NCBI RefSeq assembly: GCF_022899935.1
Contig: NZ_JALJCJ010000004.1
Location: 62,001-126,000, forward strand
Length of the DNA: 64,000 nt
Direction of reading: 5' to 3'
Source of the DNA: Shinella curvata
GTDB lineage: Bacteria; Pseudomonadota; Alphaproteobacteria; Rhizobiales; Rhizobiaceae
How positions within the stretch are numbered: position 1 is the first letter of the stretch; every line of letters begins with the position of its first letter. A program made the position numbers and the translations under genes. This document shows, piece by piece, positions 8,837 to 17,226 of this stretch. A model generated the notes under the pieces. That model ran no database searches. It was given only the letters and a program-made list of their open reading frames with translations, and was not told the origin of the DNA.

Positions 8837-10549
8837 ATGTCGGATTACAAGACGCTTGAGACAGACGTTCTCGTTATTGGCAGCGGCGGCGCTGCTTTGA
8901 GAGCGGTTCTCGCGGCCAGCGACGAGGGGGCCGAGGTTACGGTCCTCGTCAAGAACAACTTCCGAAAGAGCGGAGCAACCTTCTACAGCGTTGCCGAAGT
9001 GGGCGCTTATAACGTCCCTGATGGTGCGGGCGATCCCGCCGATAATCCAGACGTCTTCCGCGAGGACATTCTCAAGGCGGCACAGGATATGGCGGACCCA
9101 CGCCTCGTGGATATCCTTGTCAACGAGTCCGAGTCCAGCCTCCGTTATCTGGAGAAGTTCGGAGTTCATTTCGAAAGGAACGAGGATCGATATCTAGCCT
9201 TCCGGGCCTGCTTCTCGTCGAAGCCACGATCACACGTGCTAAAGGACCATTTCAAGCCAATTATGCGCGCGTTGGGTGAAGAAGCGACCCGGCGTGGTGT
9301 CCGTGCGCTGGACCGGATGATGGTTGTCGGCCTGGTCAGCGACGGTACCACGTGCCACGGAGCCATGGCTATCGATGACGAGGGCGGCCTTGTCTGTGTC
9401 CGCGCCAAGTCTGTCATCCTCACGACCGGCGGCGCGAGCCAGCTGTTCTCCAAGAACCTGTACCCGGCCGATATCACCGGGGACGGCTATGCCATGGCTT
9501 GGCGGGCAGGGGCCGAGCTTGCGAACATGGAATTCATGCAGGCTGGGGTCTCGATCATCGATCCGTTCATCAACCTGTTTGGCAACTACCTCTGGGACGC
9601 CCATCCCAACCTCACGGACCGAAACGGTGTGCCCTTCGTCGAGAGCTACCTTCCGCGCGGCCTGACGGTGGCTGACGTCATGCAGGAGAAGGAACGTCAC
9701 TTCCCGTTCAGCTCATCCGACATTTCCCGCTATATCGAAATATCGATCCAGCGAGCGATCAACGAGGGCCGTGGAACCGACAAGGGCGGCGTCTACATGG
9801 ACTTCAGGCGCTGCGATTTCGATCGCCTGCTCGCCGACAAGACGCGCTCGTTCGGCCAGATGTGGCCGTTGACCTACGAGTGGTACAAGGAGCGCGGAAC
9901 CGACCTCTATAAGGACGCGGTTCAGATCACGTGCTCGGCGCACGCTATCAACGGTGGTCTTCGGATCGACGAGAATGGCGAAACGACACTCAAGGGGCTG
10001 TTCGCAGCAGGCGAGACAGCTGCCGGGCCGCACGGAGCGGACCGCCTTGGCGGGAACATGGCTATGACCTGCCAGGTCTTCGGTGCGCGCGCCGGAAAGG
10101 CTGCCGCCGAGCGATGCCGCGAAGTAGGCGAGACGCCTGTTGCTGATGGCATAGACGCGATCCGAGCGTACCTCGCGAAATTCAGCCGAACCGGTGGAGA
10201 GGACGGAGCAGCCATACGTCTCGAACTGCAGGCCGCGGCTAACCGCAGCTTGTTGATCCTGCGAAACGAGAAGGGGCTAAGCCAATTCCTGTCGGAACTG
10301 ACAGGGCTGCAGGAAAGGCTAGAGGCTGTATCGGCTCCATCCCGTGAAAGCTTTGTCCAAGCGATCGAAACCGACAACTTGATTGAGACGGGCCGCATGA
10401 TGACCCGGGCCGCATTGCTGCGGACGGAGAGCCGAGGAAGTCATTTCCGAGAGGATGCACCGAGCTCCAATGAGAACTTTGCGGTGAGCTACATCCTTTC
10501 GCGGGGTCATGAAAGCGGTGGCTATTTTGCCTCGCTCGGAACTCTCTGA
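8837..10549 (+). CDS. FAD-binding protein, fumarate reductase/succinate dehydrogenase flavoprotein type
   Basis: This is a flavoprotein of the FrdA/SdhA/L-aspartate oxidase superfamily. The N-terminal FAD dinucleotide motif is GSGGAA at about residues 15-20. The C-terminal half holds 'GGLRIDENGETTLKGLFAAGE' and 'GADRLGGN', the usual FAD-proximal segments, and it ends with the helical 'LLRTESRGSHFREDAP' region containing the conserved arginine-rich stretch. AAGGAT lies 7 bases before the ATG at 8837; an in-frame ATG at 8828 is less well placed. No iron-sulfur or membrane subunit gene is adjacent, so it may work alone on an acyl or enoyl substrate. The exact reaction is unknown. Confidence 0.85.
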   Translation: MSDYKTLETDVLVIGSGGAALRAVLAASDEGAEVTVLVKNNFRKSGATFYSVAEVGAYNVPDGAGDPADNPDVFREDILKAAQDMADPRLVDILVNESESSLRYLEKFGVHFERNEDRYLAFRACFSSKPRSHVLKDHFKPIMRALGEEATRRGVRALDRMMVVGLVSDGTTCHGAMAIDDEGGLVCVRAKSVILTTGGASQLFSKNLYPADITGDGYAMAWRAGAELANMEFMQAGVSIIDPFINLFGNYLWDAHPNLTDRNGVPFVESYLPRGLTVADVMQEKERHFPFSSSDISRYIEISIQRAINEGRGTDKGGVYMDFRRCDFDRLLADKTRSFGQMWPLTYEWYKERGTDLYKDAVQITCSAHAINGGLRIDENGETTLKGLFAAGETAAGPHGADRLGGNMAMTCQVFGARAGKAAAERCREVGETPVADGIDAIRAYLAKFSRTGGEDGAAIRLELQAAANRSLLILRNEKGLSQFLSELTGLQERLEAVSAPSRESFVQAIETDNLIETGRMMTRAALLRTESRGSHFREDAPSSNENFAVSYILSRGHESGGYFASLGTL

Positions 10550-10584
10550 ACAAAACCTCAAGAACAGAAGCAGGAAGCAACCAA

Positions 10585-11580
10585 ATGCTCATATCGCAGA
10601 TCAAGGGTTCGAACGGGGAGATCGTCGTCGCCGTGCGCGAGCCTGGCGGTACCGCAAAAGCCGTCAACAACGCCGGCAGCGTCTATGCGCTCGCCATGGA
10701 AGCCGCAAACGTTGGCAAGTCGCTGGTGTCGGTGATCGAGGCGCATGGCCTGGGTGACACCGTCGATCTCGAACAGGCCTATGCCGAAGGCCGCTTCCTG
10801 CCGCCGATGACGCATCCTGACGCCGCGCACCTGCATCTGACGGGCACGGGCCTGACGCATCTCGGCTCGGCCGCGACGCGCGACAGCATGCACAAGAAGA
10901 CCTTCGCGGCCGCTGAGGAGACCCTCACGGACTCGATGAAGATGTTCAAGATGGGCCTCGAGAGCGGCAAGCCGAAGGCCGGTGAGAAAGGCGTCCAGCC
11001 CGAGTGGTTCTACAAGGGCAACGGCTACGGTTCGGCTGCGCCCGGCGCTCCGCTCATTTCCCCATCCTTCGCGCTCGACGGTGGCGAAGAACCTGAGATG
11101 GCCGGCATCTACGTCATCGCTGAAGACGGCACCCCGTTCCGGATCGGTTTTGCGCTGTCGAACGAGTTTTCCGACCACGTCACCGAGCGCCAGAATTATC
11201 TCTACCTCGCGCATTCCAAACTGCGCCCGGCAAGCTTCGGCCCGGAAATCCGCATCGGTGCTGCGCCTGACGACATCCGCGGCACGTCGCGCATCATGCG
11301 CGGTGACAAAGTGATCTTCGAGAAGCCCTTCATGTCGGGCGAGGCGAACATGTCGCACACCTTCGCCAATCTCGAATACCACCACTTCAAGTACGGCCTG
11401 TTCCGCGTACCCGGCGACGTTCACGTCCACATGTTCGGTACGGCGACGCTGTCGTTTGCAGAAGGCATCAAGACGCAAGAGGGCGACGTGTTCGAGATCG
11501 AAGTCGCCGAGTTCGGCCTGCCGCTGCGCAATCCGCTGAAGATAGACGCCGAAGAAGAGATCGCCGTCAGGCAGCTCTGA
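10585..11580 (+). CDS. AraD1/GguC-like protein, fumarylacetoacetate hydrolase (FAH) superfamily
   Basis: This 331-residue FAH-fold protein resembles the AraD1/GguC group, which is predicted in proteobacteria to dehydrate 2-keto-3-deoxy-L-arabinonate to alpha-ketoglutaric semialdehyde. Recognisable segments are 'RFLPPMTHPDAAHLHLTGTGLTHLGSA' near residues 70-97, 'PEWFYKGNGYG', 'AEDGTPFRIGFALSNEFSDH' and 'GTATLSF'. AGGAAG sits 7 bases before the start. The next gene encodes alpha-ketoglutaric semialdehyde dehydrogenase, which supports this assignment. Third positions look more GC-rich than in the preceding genes, hinting at a different origin. The molecular role is inferred from family and neighbour. 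Confidence 0.8.
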   Translation: MLISQIKGSNGEIVVAVREPGGTAKAVNNAGSVYALAMEAANVGKSLVSVIEAHGLGDTVDLEQAYAEGRFLPPMTHPDAAHLHLTGTGLTHLGSAATRDSMHKKTFAAAEETLTDSMKMFKMGLESGKPKAGEKGVQPEWFYKGNGYGSAAPGAPLISPSFALDGGEEPEMAGIYVIAEDGTPFRIGFALSNEFSDHVTERQNYLYLAHSKLRPASFGPEIRIGAAPDDIRGTSRIMRGDKVIFEKPFMSGEANMSHTFANLEYHHFKYGLFRVPGDVHVHMFGTATLSFAEGIKTQEGDVFEIEVAEFGLPLRNPLKIDAEEEIAVRQL

Positions 11581-11610
11581 GCGCGGTCGAAACCCGGAGA
11601 AGCAACTAAT

Positions 11611-13044
11611 ATGACAATCCATCAAAATCTCATCGGCGGCGAATGGGTCGGTTCCGATGCGACGACGAACATCAATCCGTCGGATACCAATGAAATCGTC
11701 GGCTTGTATGCGAGCGCCTCCGTCCAGGACGCGGCCAATGCTATTGCAGCTGCCAAGGCTGCATTCCCGGCTTGGTCGCGCTCAGGTATCTGGGAACGCC
11801 ACGTTATCCTCAAGAAGGCCGGCGACGAGATCATGGCGCGCAAGGACGAGCTCGGCGCGCTCCTTGCCCGCGAGGAGGGTAAGACCCTTCCCGAAGCGAT
11901 TGGTGAAACCATCCGGGCAGCGCAGATTTTCGAATACTTCGCGGGCGAAGCGGTGCGCCTGGCGGGAGAGACCGTCCCCTCGGTGCGCCCCAACATCGGC
12001 GTCGAAATCACCCGTGAACCGCTTGGTGTAATCGGTATTATCACACCGTGGAACTTCCCTATTGCCATTCCGGCGTGGAAGATCGCCCCAGCGCTTTGCT
12101 ACGGCAACACCATCGTGTTCAAGCCTGCAGACTTGGTTCCGGCCTGCTCATGGGTGATCGTCGACATCCTGCACCGCGCTGGTCTTCCGAAGGGTGTTCT
12201 GAACCTCGTCATGGGAAAGGGCTCGGTCGTCGGGCAGGCCCTGCTCGACAGCCCCGATGTCGCGGGCCTTACGTTCACCGGCTCCACTGGCACTGGCAAG
12301 CGCGTCGCGGCCGCATCGATCGAGCATAACCGCAAGTTCCAGTTGGAAATGGGTGGCAAGAACCCGATGGTCGTTCTTGACGACGCCGACCTCAACGTCG
12401 CCGTCGAGGCTGCCGCCAATTCCGGCTTCTTCTCGACTGGCCAGCGCTGTACGGCTTCGTCGCGCCTGATCGTCACCGAAGGCATCCACGATCAGTTCGT
12501 GGCGGCGCTGACGGCAAAGCTCGAGACGCTTGTGGTTGATAACGCCATGAAGGCCGGTACGCATATCGGGCCCGTCGTCGATGAGAAGCAGCTCAGGACC
12601 GACACCGACTACATCGAGATCGGAAAGAAAGAGGGTGCCAAACTGGCCTTCGGCGGCGAGGTTTTGAAGCGCGACACTCCAGGCTTCTACCTACAGCCGA
12701 CGCTCTTCACCGAGGCGACAAATCAGATGCGCATCTCGCGAGAGGAAATATTTGGGCCAGTTGTCTCTGTCATCCGTGTCAAGGATTACGAAGAAGCACT
12801 TGCGACCGCGAACGACACGCCGTTCGGCTTGTCCTCCGGAATTGCGACGACGAGCCTCAAGCATGCGACGGACTTCAAGCGCAACGCCGAAGCCGGCATG
12901 GTGATGGTCAACCTGCCTACGGCAGGCGTCGATTTCCACGTTCCTTTCGGCGGGCGCAAAAGCTCGTCATACGGCCCACGCGAGCAGGGCAGGTACGCTG
13001 CCGAGTTCTACACGACCGTTAAGACGGCGTACACGCGCGCTTAG
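11611..13044 (+). CDS. Alpha-ketoglutaric semialdehyde dehydrogenase
   Basis: This NAD(P)-dependent aldehyde dehydrogenase is 477 residues long. It would oxidise alpha-ketoglutaric semialdehyde (2,5-dioxopentanoate) to 2-oxoglutarate, the last step of oxidative pentose, hydroxyproline or glucarate catabolism. Catalytic residues are Glu246 ('LEMGGKNP') and Cys280 ('GQRCTAS'). The C-terminal 'PTAGVDFHVPFGGRKSSSYG' is characteristic of the KGSADH subgroup rather than of SSADH or betaine aldehyde dehydrogenase. It follows the AraD1-like gene by 30 bases, with GGAGAAG ahead of the ATG. The two enzymes form a logical pair feeding the TCA cycle. Confidence 0.88.
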   Translation: MTIHQNLIGGEWVGSDATTNINPSDTNEIVGLYASASVQDAANAIAAAKAAFPAWSRSGIWERHVILKKAGDEIMARKDELGALLAREEGKTLPEAIGETIRAAQIFEYFAGEAVRLAGETVPSVRPNIGVEITREPLGVIGIITPWNFPIAIPAWKIAPALCYGNTIVFKPADLVPACSWVIVDILHRAGLPKGVLNLVMGKGSVVGQALLDSPDVAGLTFTGSTGTGKRVAAASIEHNRKFQLEMGGKNPMVVLDDADLNVAVEAAANSGFFSTGQRCTASSRLIVTEGIHDQFVAALTAKLETLVVDNAMKAGTHIGPVVDEKQLRTDTDYIEIGKKEGAKLAFGGEVLKRDTPGFYLQPTLFTEATNQMRISREEIFGPVVSVIRVKDYEEALATANDTPFGLSSGIATTSLKHATDFKRNAEAGMVMVNLPTAGVDFHVPFGGRKSSSYGPREQGRYAAEFYTTVKTAYTRA

Positions 13045-13124
13045 GCTAAGCGCCGAACGGTGCAGCGACATAATCAGCGAATTTGGTCTGCCGCGGGGTC
13101 GTACTCGCGGCGGTTGGCGAACGT

Positions 13125-13145
13125 ACGTGCGCGATTGTCGCACGT
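13125..13145 (+). repeat. Perfect inverted repeat just upstream of the MFS start
   Basis: ACGTGCG (13125-13131) and CGCACGT (13139-13145) form a perfect 7-base inverted repeat with a 7-base spacer. It lies about 11 bases before the Shine-Dalgarno sequence of the transporter gene. It could be a regulator operator or an RNA hairpin limiting translation. Confidence 0.5.
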
Positions 13146-13170
13146 TATGCGAATGAAGGAGGAGGGTTCT

Positions 13171-14490
13171 TTGAGCAGTATATATGATGACGCCAAGGCG
13201 ACGGTCAACGATCGGTACCGCAACGCCGAAACACCGATCTACAGAAAGGTCACCTGGCGGCTTTTGCCATTCCTGACTCTTTGCTACGTGATCGCATATT
13301 TGGATCGAGTGAACGTCGGCTTTGCGAAACTGCAGATGCTGAACGACCTTCAGTTCAGCGAGACCGTCTATGGTCTTGGGGCGGGCATTTTCTTCATCTT
13401 CTATGCAATCTTCGAAACACCCAGCAACCTGATCCTTCACAAGGTGGGCGCAAGGAAGTGGATCGCCCGTATAATGATCTCGTGGGGCGTCATCTCCGCG
13501 TCGTTCATGTTCGTACAGACACCAATCCAGTTCTACATCCTTCGTTCGTTGCTGGGTATCGCGGAAGCCGGGTTCTTTCCTGGGATAATTCTCTATCTCA
13601 CCTATTGGTACCCCGCCCAACGCCGCACGCGTGTCATCGCGATATTCATGGCGGCGATGCCCCTTGCAGGCATCTTCGGTGGCCCCCTCTCCGGATGGAT
13701 ACTGGACAGCTTCCACAATGTTCACGGGCTAGCCGGATGGCGTTGGATGTTCTTGCTCGAAGCAATGCCTGCTGTCGTGCTCGGCGTGGTAACGCTCTTC
13801 TGGCTGGATGACGGCATCCGCAAGGCCAAGTGGCTTACTGACCAAGAGAAGGAGATTTTAGAGCGCAACGTTCAGGCCGAAGATAGAGGCAAGATTGCCC
13901 ACGCATCCATCAGCCTCCTTTTCAAAGACATCCGTGTCTGGATGATGGGTCTCGTATACTTTTGCCTGGTGATGGGACAGTACGGTATTACGCTTTGGCT
14001 CCCGAGCCTGGTGAAAGGTGCCGGTATCACCGGAAACCTCCAGATTGGCCTAGTCACCGCAATACCATACGTCGCGGCCGCTATAGCTATGATCTTCTTC
14101 GGGTTCCGCAGTGACGCTACCCGGAAACGCCGGCGCTACCTGATCATACCCCTGTTGCTGGGAGCAATAGGCTTTGTGGCCTCGGTGCAGTTCGAGAACA
14201 ACACTCTACTGGCAATCGCAGCTCTTACTGTTGCTTCGATCGGGGCAGTATCAGCAGCGCCTCTTTTCTGGCCTCTCCCGACAGCCTTTCTGGCCGGTGC
14301 ATCTGCGGCTGGAGGCATCGGACTAATCACCTCACTGGGAAATCTGGGTGGGTTCTTCTCTCCCTACATGATCGGCTGGCTCAAGGATTTCACCCAAAGC
14401 AGCCATGCGGGCATGTACGCCCTCACAGGCTGGCTTTTGCTCGGCGCATTCGTTGTCTGGCGAACCCCTTCTAACCTTGTTGACAAGTGA
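13171..14490 (+). CDS. MFS transporter, anion:cation symporter (ACS) family
   Basis: This is a twelve-helix inner-membrane symporter of the ACS family, which typically imports organic anions such as hexuronates, phthalate, tartrate or allantoate. The loop 'YLDRVNVGFAKLQM' after helix 1 and 'IFETPSNLILHKVGARKWIARIMISWG' are family hallmarks. A strong AAGGAGGAGGG at 13156-13166 precedes a TTG at 13171, which gives a normal 439-residue protein. The longer ORF to 13060 and the ATGs at 13147 and 13153 would place the Shine-Dalgarno inside the gene. It is probably the uptake partner of the AraD1/KGSADH branch. Confidence 0.85.
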   Translation: MSSIYDDAKATVNDRYRNAETPIYRKVTWRLLPFLTLCYVIAYLDRVNVGFAKLQMLNDLQFSETVYGLGAGIFFIFYAIFETPSNLILHKVGARKWIARIMISWGVISASFMFVQTPIQFYILRSLLGIAEAGFFPGIILYLTYWYPAQRRTRVIAIFMAAMPLAGIFGGPLSGWILDSFHNVHGLAGWRWMFLLEAMPAVVLGVVTLFWLDDGIRKAKWLTDQEKEILERNVQAEDRGKIAHASISLLFKDIRVWMMGLVYFCLVMGQYGITLWLPSLVKGAGITGNLQIGLVTAIPYVAAAIAMIFFGFRSDATRKRRRYLIIPLLLGAIGFVASVQFENNTLLAIAALTVASIGAVSAAPLFWPLPTAFLAGASAAGGIGLITSLGNLGGFFSPYMIGWLKDFTQSSHAGMYALTGWLLLGAFVVWRTPSNLVDK

Positions 14491-14549
14491 GCGGCCCGGA
14501 CGGAGCAGCATAACGACTTAATTCGCGGACTTGCACTTTTGGTTCACGG

Positions 14550-14574
14550 GCCGCGCCCGCTGACAGGGCGCGGC
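14550..14574 (+). terminator. GC-rich hairpin after the MFS gene
   Basis: GCCGCGCCC and GGGCGCGGC form a perfect 9-base stem with a 7-base loop, 60 bases after the MFS stop. No run of T follows, so it is either a weak terminator or an mRNA-stabilising hairpin between the MFS and MaoC genes. Confidence 0.5.
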
Positions 14575-14663
14575 AAGCTCGCAACCAGGCACGTAGGTCT
14601 GCGAAGAGCAACATTATCAGCAGATCGTCGCGCGGCGGCGAATCAAAAAAGGATGTGGGCAAA

Positions 14664-15107
14664 ATGACCAACCAAGTTGTCGAAGCAATGGCCCGTCTTA
14701 CCGTTGGCGAGAGCCATATGGTGCGCAAAACGATTTCGGAATCCGACGTCTATCTTTACGCAGGCATTGTCGCCGATTTCCATCCTAATCATATCGATGA
14801 AGAGTATGCCGGAAAGCACCTGGGCAGGCGCGTCGCTCATGGTGCGCTTCTACCCGGCTTCGTTTCTCGAGCGACCGTAGAGATGATCGGTGAGCGGTTG
14901 AATCCGCCGGGCTATGCGGCACAAGAGTTTCGACTAAAGATGATCTCACCCGCGTATATCGGTGACACAATTACTACAACTGTGACCGTATCGGAGGTCG
15001 ATCCGGCTCGCCGAAAAGTGCTTATGACTACGGAAATTCACGTAGGCGAGCGTCTCTGCGCGGTAGGTGAAACAACAGTAAAAGTTCTCCGCCCTGTGAA
15101 TGGTTGA
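14664..15107 (+). CDS. MaoC-like hot-dog dehydratase / (R)-enoyl-CoA hydratase family
   Basis: This hot-dog fold protein of the MaoC family would hydrate an enoyl-CoA to an (R)-3-hydroxyacyl-CoA. The hydratase 2 motif is present: 'YLYAGIVADFHPNHIDEEYAG' supplies the Asp and the following His (D-F-H-P-N-H), and 'RRVAHGALLPGFVSR' is the second conserved strand. The 147-residue length fits single-domain members. The ATG at 14664 is used; a GTG at 14655 is a less likely alternative. It closes the catabolic block and fits with the CoA-transferase and the flavoprotein as a beta-oxidation-like step. Confidence 0.85.
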   Translation: MTNQVVEAMARLTVGESHMVRKTISESDVYLYAGIVADFHPNHIDEEYAGKHLGRRVAHGALLPGFVSRATVEMIGERLNPPGYAAQEFRLKMISPAYIGDTITTTVTVSEVDPARRKVLMTTEIHVGERLCAVGETTVKVLRPVNG

Positions 15108-15245
15108 CAAACCACATCGAGATTCCGATGCGGCTGCTGAGTCACCTTGATGCTCGGCAAACTACGATTGAGAGGATGAATGCCGCCTGAATAGCCCAAG
15201 ATTTGTAGACGCGTTCTTTCCTAATTTTGAGGCAAGAAGAGCATC

Positions 15246-15513
15246 ATGAGCAAATCGAATTTCAGCGAAGAGTTTAAGCGCGACGCCGTGCGTCAATCAC
15301 GGAGCGAGGCTATCGGGTTGCGGAGGTTTCGCAGCGCCTCGGCGTGAGCCAGCATTCCCTGTATGAATGGAAGAAGAAGTTTGGTGCGTCGAACGCCAAA
15401 GGCAACGACGAGGCCGAGGAGATCAGGCGGCTGAAGAAGGAACTGGCTCGCGTCACCGAGGAGCGAGACATCCTAAAAAAGCGGCCGCGTATTTCGCCAG
15501 GGATGCGAAGTGA
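15246..15513 (+). pseudogene. IS3-family orfA (helix-turn-helix subunit), two frame breaks
   Basis: orfA would encode the DNA-recognition subunit of the transposase. The frame begins MSKSNFSEEFKRDAVRQ, then shifts near 15293 where CAATC stands for an expected CAAATC. It continues as 'YRVAEVSQRLGVSQHSLYEWKKKFG' with the leucine-zipper-like 'EEIRRLKKELARVTEERDILKK'. A second one-base loss occurs at the A-run near 15475-15481, after which the frame ends '..AAAYFARDAK'. Restoring both bases gives 89 residues, the usual length. The A-run is also where the family's programmed -1 frameshift to orfB normally occurs. Confidence 0.8.
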
Positions 15514-16370
15514 AGTGCGCGTTCATTGCCTTGCATCGCTTGCAGTTTTCAGTGCGGACGATGTGCCGTCTCCTGCGAGTTCACCCGAGTGGATTTTACA
15601 CCTGGCTGAAGAACCCGCTGAGCAGACGAGCCAGCGAGGACAAACGGCAGACCGATCTTCTCCTGAAAGCGTGGGAGGAGAGCGGCAAGGTCTACGGCTA
15701 TCGAAAGCTGCACGACGACCTTCTCGACCAGGGCGAGATGTGCTGTCCGAACAGGGTCGCACGTCTGACACGCCTTGCCGGGATCAAGGCGCAGATCGGC
15801 TACAAACGCCGCCCCGGCATCTACGGCGGCAGGCCTTCCGTCGTCGTCTATAACTCGCTCGACCGGCAGTTTGACGTCGAGGCTCCGGACACGGCGTGGG
15901 TCACAGACATCACCTACATCCGGACCTGCGAGGGTTTTGCGTATCTCGCCGTCGTCATCGATCTCTATTCCCGCCGTGTCATCGGTTGGGCGGTGCAGAG
16001 CCGCCAAACCACCGACGTCGTATTGCAGGCTCTGCTCATGGCTGTGTGGAGGCGCAAGCCGAAGAACAAGGTGCTGATCCACTCGGACCAGAGTTCGCAG
16101 TTCACCAGCATGGACTGGGCCTCGTTCCTCAAGCACCACAATCTGGTTCACTCGATGAGCCGACGCGGCAACTGCAATGACAACGCGGTGGCCGAGAGCT
16201 TTTTCAATCTTCTGAAGCGAGAGCGGATACGCCGCAACGTCTACCGTTCACGCGATGAAGCTCGCCAGGACGTGTTCGATTACATCGAGATGTTCTACAA
16301 CCCGAAACGCAAGCACGCCAGGAACGGGATGCTGTCGCCCATCGAATTCGAGAAGCAGCAGAAAATCTAA
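15510..16370 (+). CDS. IS3-family transposase orfB (rve integrase domain)
   Basis: This is the catalytic transposase part, 286 residues. It has the N-terminal HTH_21-like segment ('SGKVYGYRKLHDDLLDQG'). The DDE triad is Asp133 ('WVTDITY'), Asp193 ('HSDQSSQFTS') and Glu229 ('NAVAESFF'), with the DX35E spacing intact. Compared with close relatives the usual HSDQGSQ appears here as HSDQSSQ, which could affect activity. A GTG at 15510 overlaps the orfA stop. In active elements OrfB is made as an OrfAB fusion; the damage in orfA probably makes this copy inactive unless another copy acts in trans. Confidence 0.9.
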   Translation: MKCAFIALHRLQFSVRTMCRLLRVHPSGFYTWLKNPLSRRASEDKRQTDLLLKAWEESGKVYGYRKLHDDLLDQGEMCCPNRVARLTRLAGIKAQIGYKRRPGIYGGRPSVVVYNSLDRQFDVEAPDTAWVTDITYIRTCEGFAYLAVVIDLYSRRVIGWAVQSRQTTDVVLQALLMAVWRRKPKNKVLIHSDQSSQFTSMDWASFLKHHNLVHSMSRRGNCNDNAVAESFFNLLKRERIRRNVYRSRDEARQDVFDYIEMFYNPKRKHARNGMLSPIEFEKQQKI

Positions 16371-16403
16371 CCCGAGGGTGTCTACGAAACTCGGGGCTAT
16401 TCA

Positions 16404-17118
16404 CATCACGGCGATGCTGCATCAGGCTGGCTGGATTGTGAACGTCAAACGGGTTGAGCGTATCTGGCGACGGGAGGGGGGCTGAAAGTGCCGCACAAGC
16501 AACCGAAGCGCGGTCGGTTGTGGTTGAACGACAGCTCATGCATCCGGCTTCGGCCGGAATATCCCAACCATGTCTGGTCCTGCGACTTCGTCGAGGATCG
16601 TACGCACAACGGCATGCTCAACGTGATCGACGAGTTCACGCGAGAATTTATCGCCATCAGGGTCGAGAGAAAGCTGAAAGCCGTCGATGTCATCGACGTG
16701 CTTTCTGACCTCTTCATCCTGCGCGGCTTTCCCACCCACATTCGTTCAGACAACGGCCCGGAAGTTATCGCCAAGGCGCTACGGGAGTGGATCACGGCGG
16801 TGGGAGCCAAGACCGCCTACATCATGCCGGGCAGTCCGTGGGAAAACAGCTATTGCGAGAGCTTCAACTCGAAGCTCCGTGACGAACTGCTCAACGGAGA
16901 AATCTCCTACACGCTCAAGGAGGCAAAGATCGTCATCGAAAACTGGCGATGTCACTACAACACTGTGCGGCCCCACTCATCGTTGGGCTACAAGCCACAG
17001 GCACCCGAAACAGCCGTCTGGCCTCGCCAGAACGGACCAGCTTCAACACCAGCGGTGGCCAGCAGACCGATCATGCACTAACATTCCAAGCGGATCACCC
17101 CATGGGGGAAAGCCAGTG
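16404..17118 (+). pseudogene. Truncated, frameshifted IS3-family (IS407-like) transposase remnant
   Basis: Directly at the right end of the first IS, a second orfB begins mid-gene with 'ITAMLHQAGW.VNVKRVERIWRREG'. It changes frame at a run of six G (16476-16481) and continues from 16482 as 'LKVPHKQPKRGRLWLND' to the stop at 17081. The DDE residues survive: 'SCDFVEDRTHNG', 'IRSDNGPEV' and 'ENSYCESFNSKLRDELL'. orfA and the N-terminal part of orfB are missing. The right end is placed approximately; 'GGATCACCCCATGGGGG' near 17092-17108 resembles the terminal region of IS407-type elements. Confidence 0.8.
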
Positions 17119-17204
17119 CGAGGACCTCGGGCTTCGTTGTCACAGGGAAATTGACATCCACAGTGAGCGATCGCGGCCTCGCAACCGCTCTTAATCCGGG
17201 TGAG

Positions 17205-17226
17205 GAGACGGGATTCGAACCTTGAT
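17205..17226 (-). other. tRNA T-arm-like fragment (no intact tRNA)
   Basis: Read on the minus strand, bases 17226-17205 give a GGTTCGAATCCC core followed by a short C-rich tail, like the T-loop and 3' acceptor end of a tRNA. The upstream bases do not form a T-stem and no D-arm or anticodon arm is present. It may be a scar of an element that integrated at a tRNA 3' end. Confidence 0.3.

Larger units (their letters stand above)
15188..16403 (+). mobile_element. IS3-family insertion sequence, complete ends, about 1.2 kb
   Basis: Imperfect terminal inverted repeats both start TGAATAGCCC: the left begins at 15188 and the right reads inward from 16403. They share the later core GTAGAC. Between them lie orfA (broken) and an intact orfB transposase. 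The length of 1216 bases is normal for the family. No target-site duplication is visible: the left flank ends ..GCCGCC and the right flank begins CATCAC. This, together with the truncated second IS directly abutting the right end, suggests a deletion or recombination after insertion. Confidence 0.85.

Noticed and set aside
15475-15482. Read the A-run in orfA as an intact programmed -1 frameshift site
   Set aside because: The A6G run is the right place for it. However, the observed frames would need a +1 or -2 shift and orfA itself lacks a base upstream, so damage explains it better.
17205-17226. Intact tRNA gene
   Set aside because: Only a T-loop-like and acceptor-like segment exists; no anticodon arm or D-arm can be folded.
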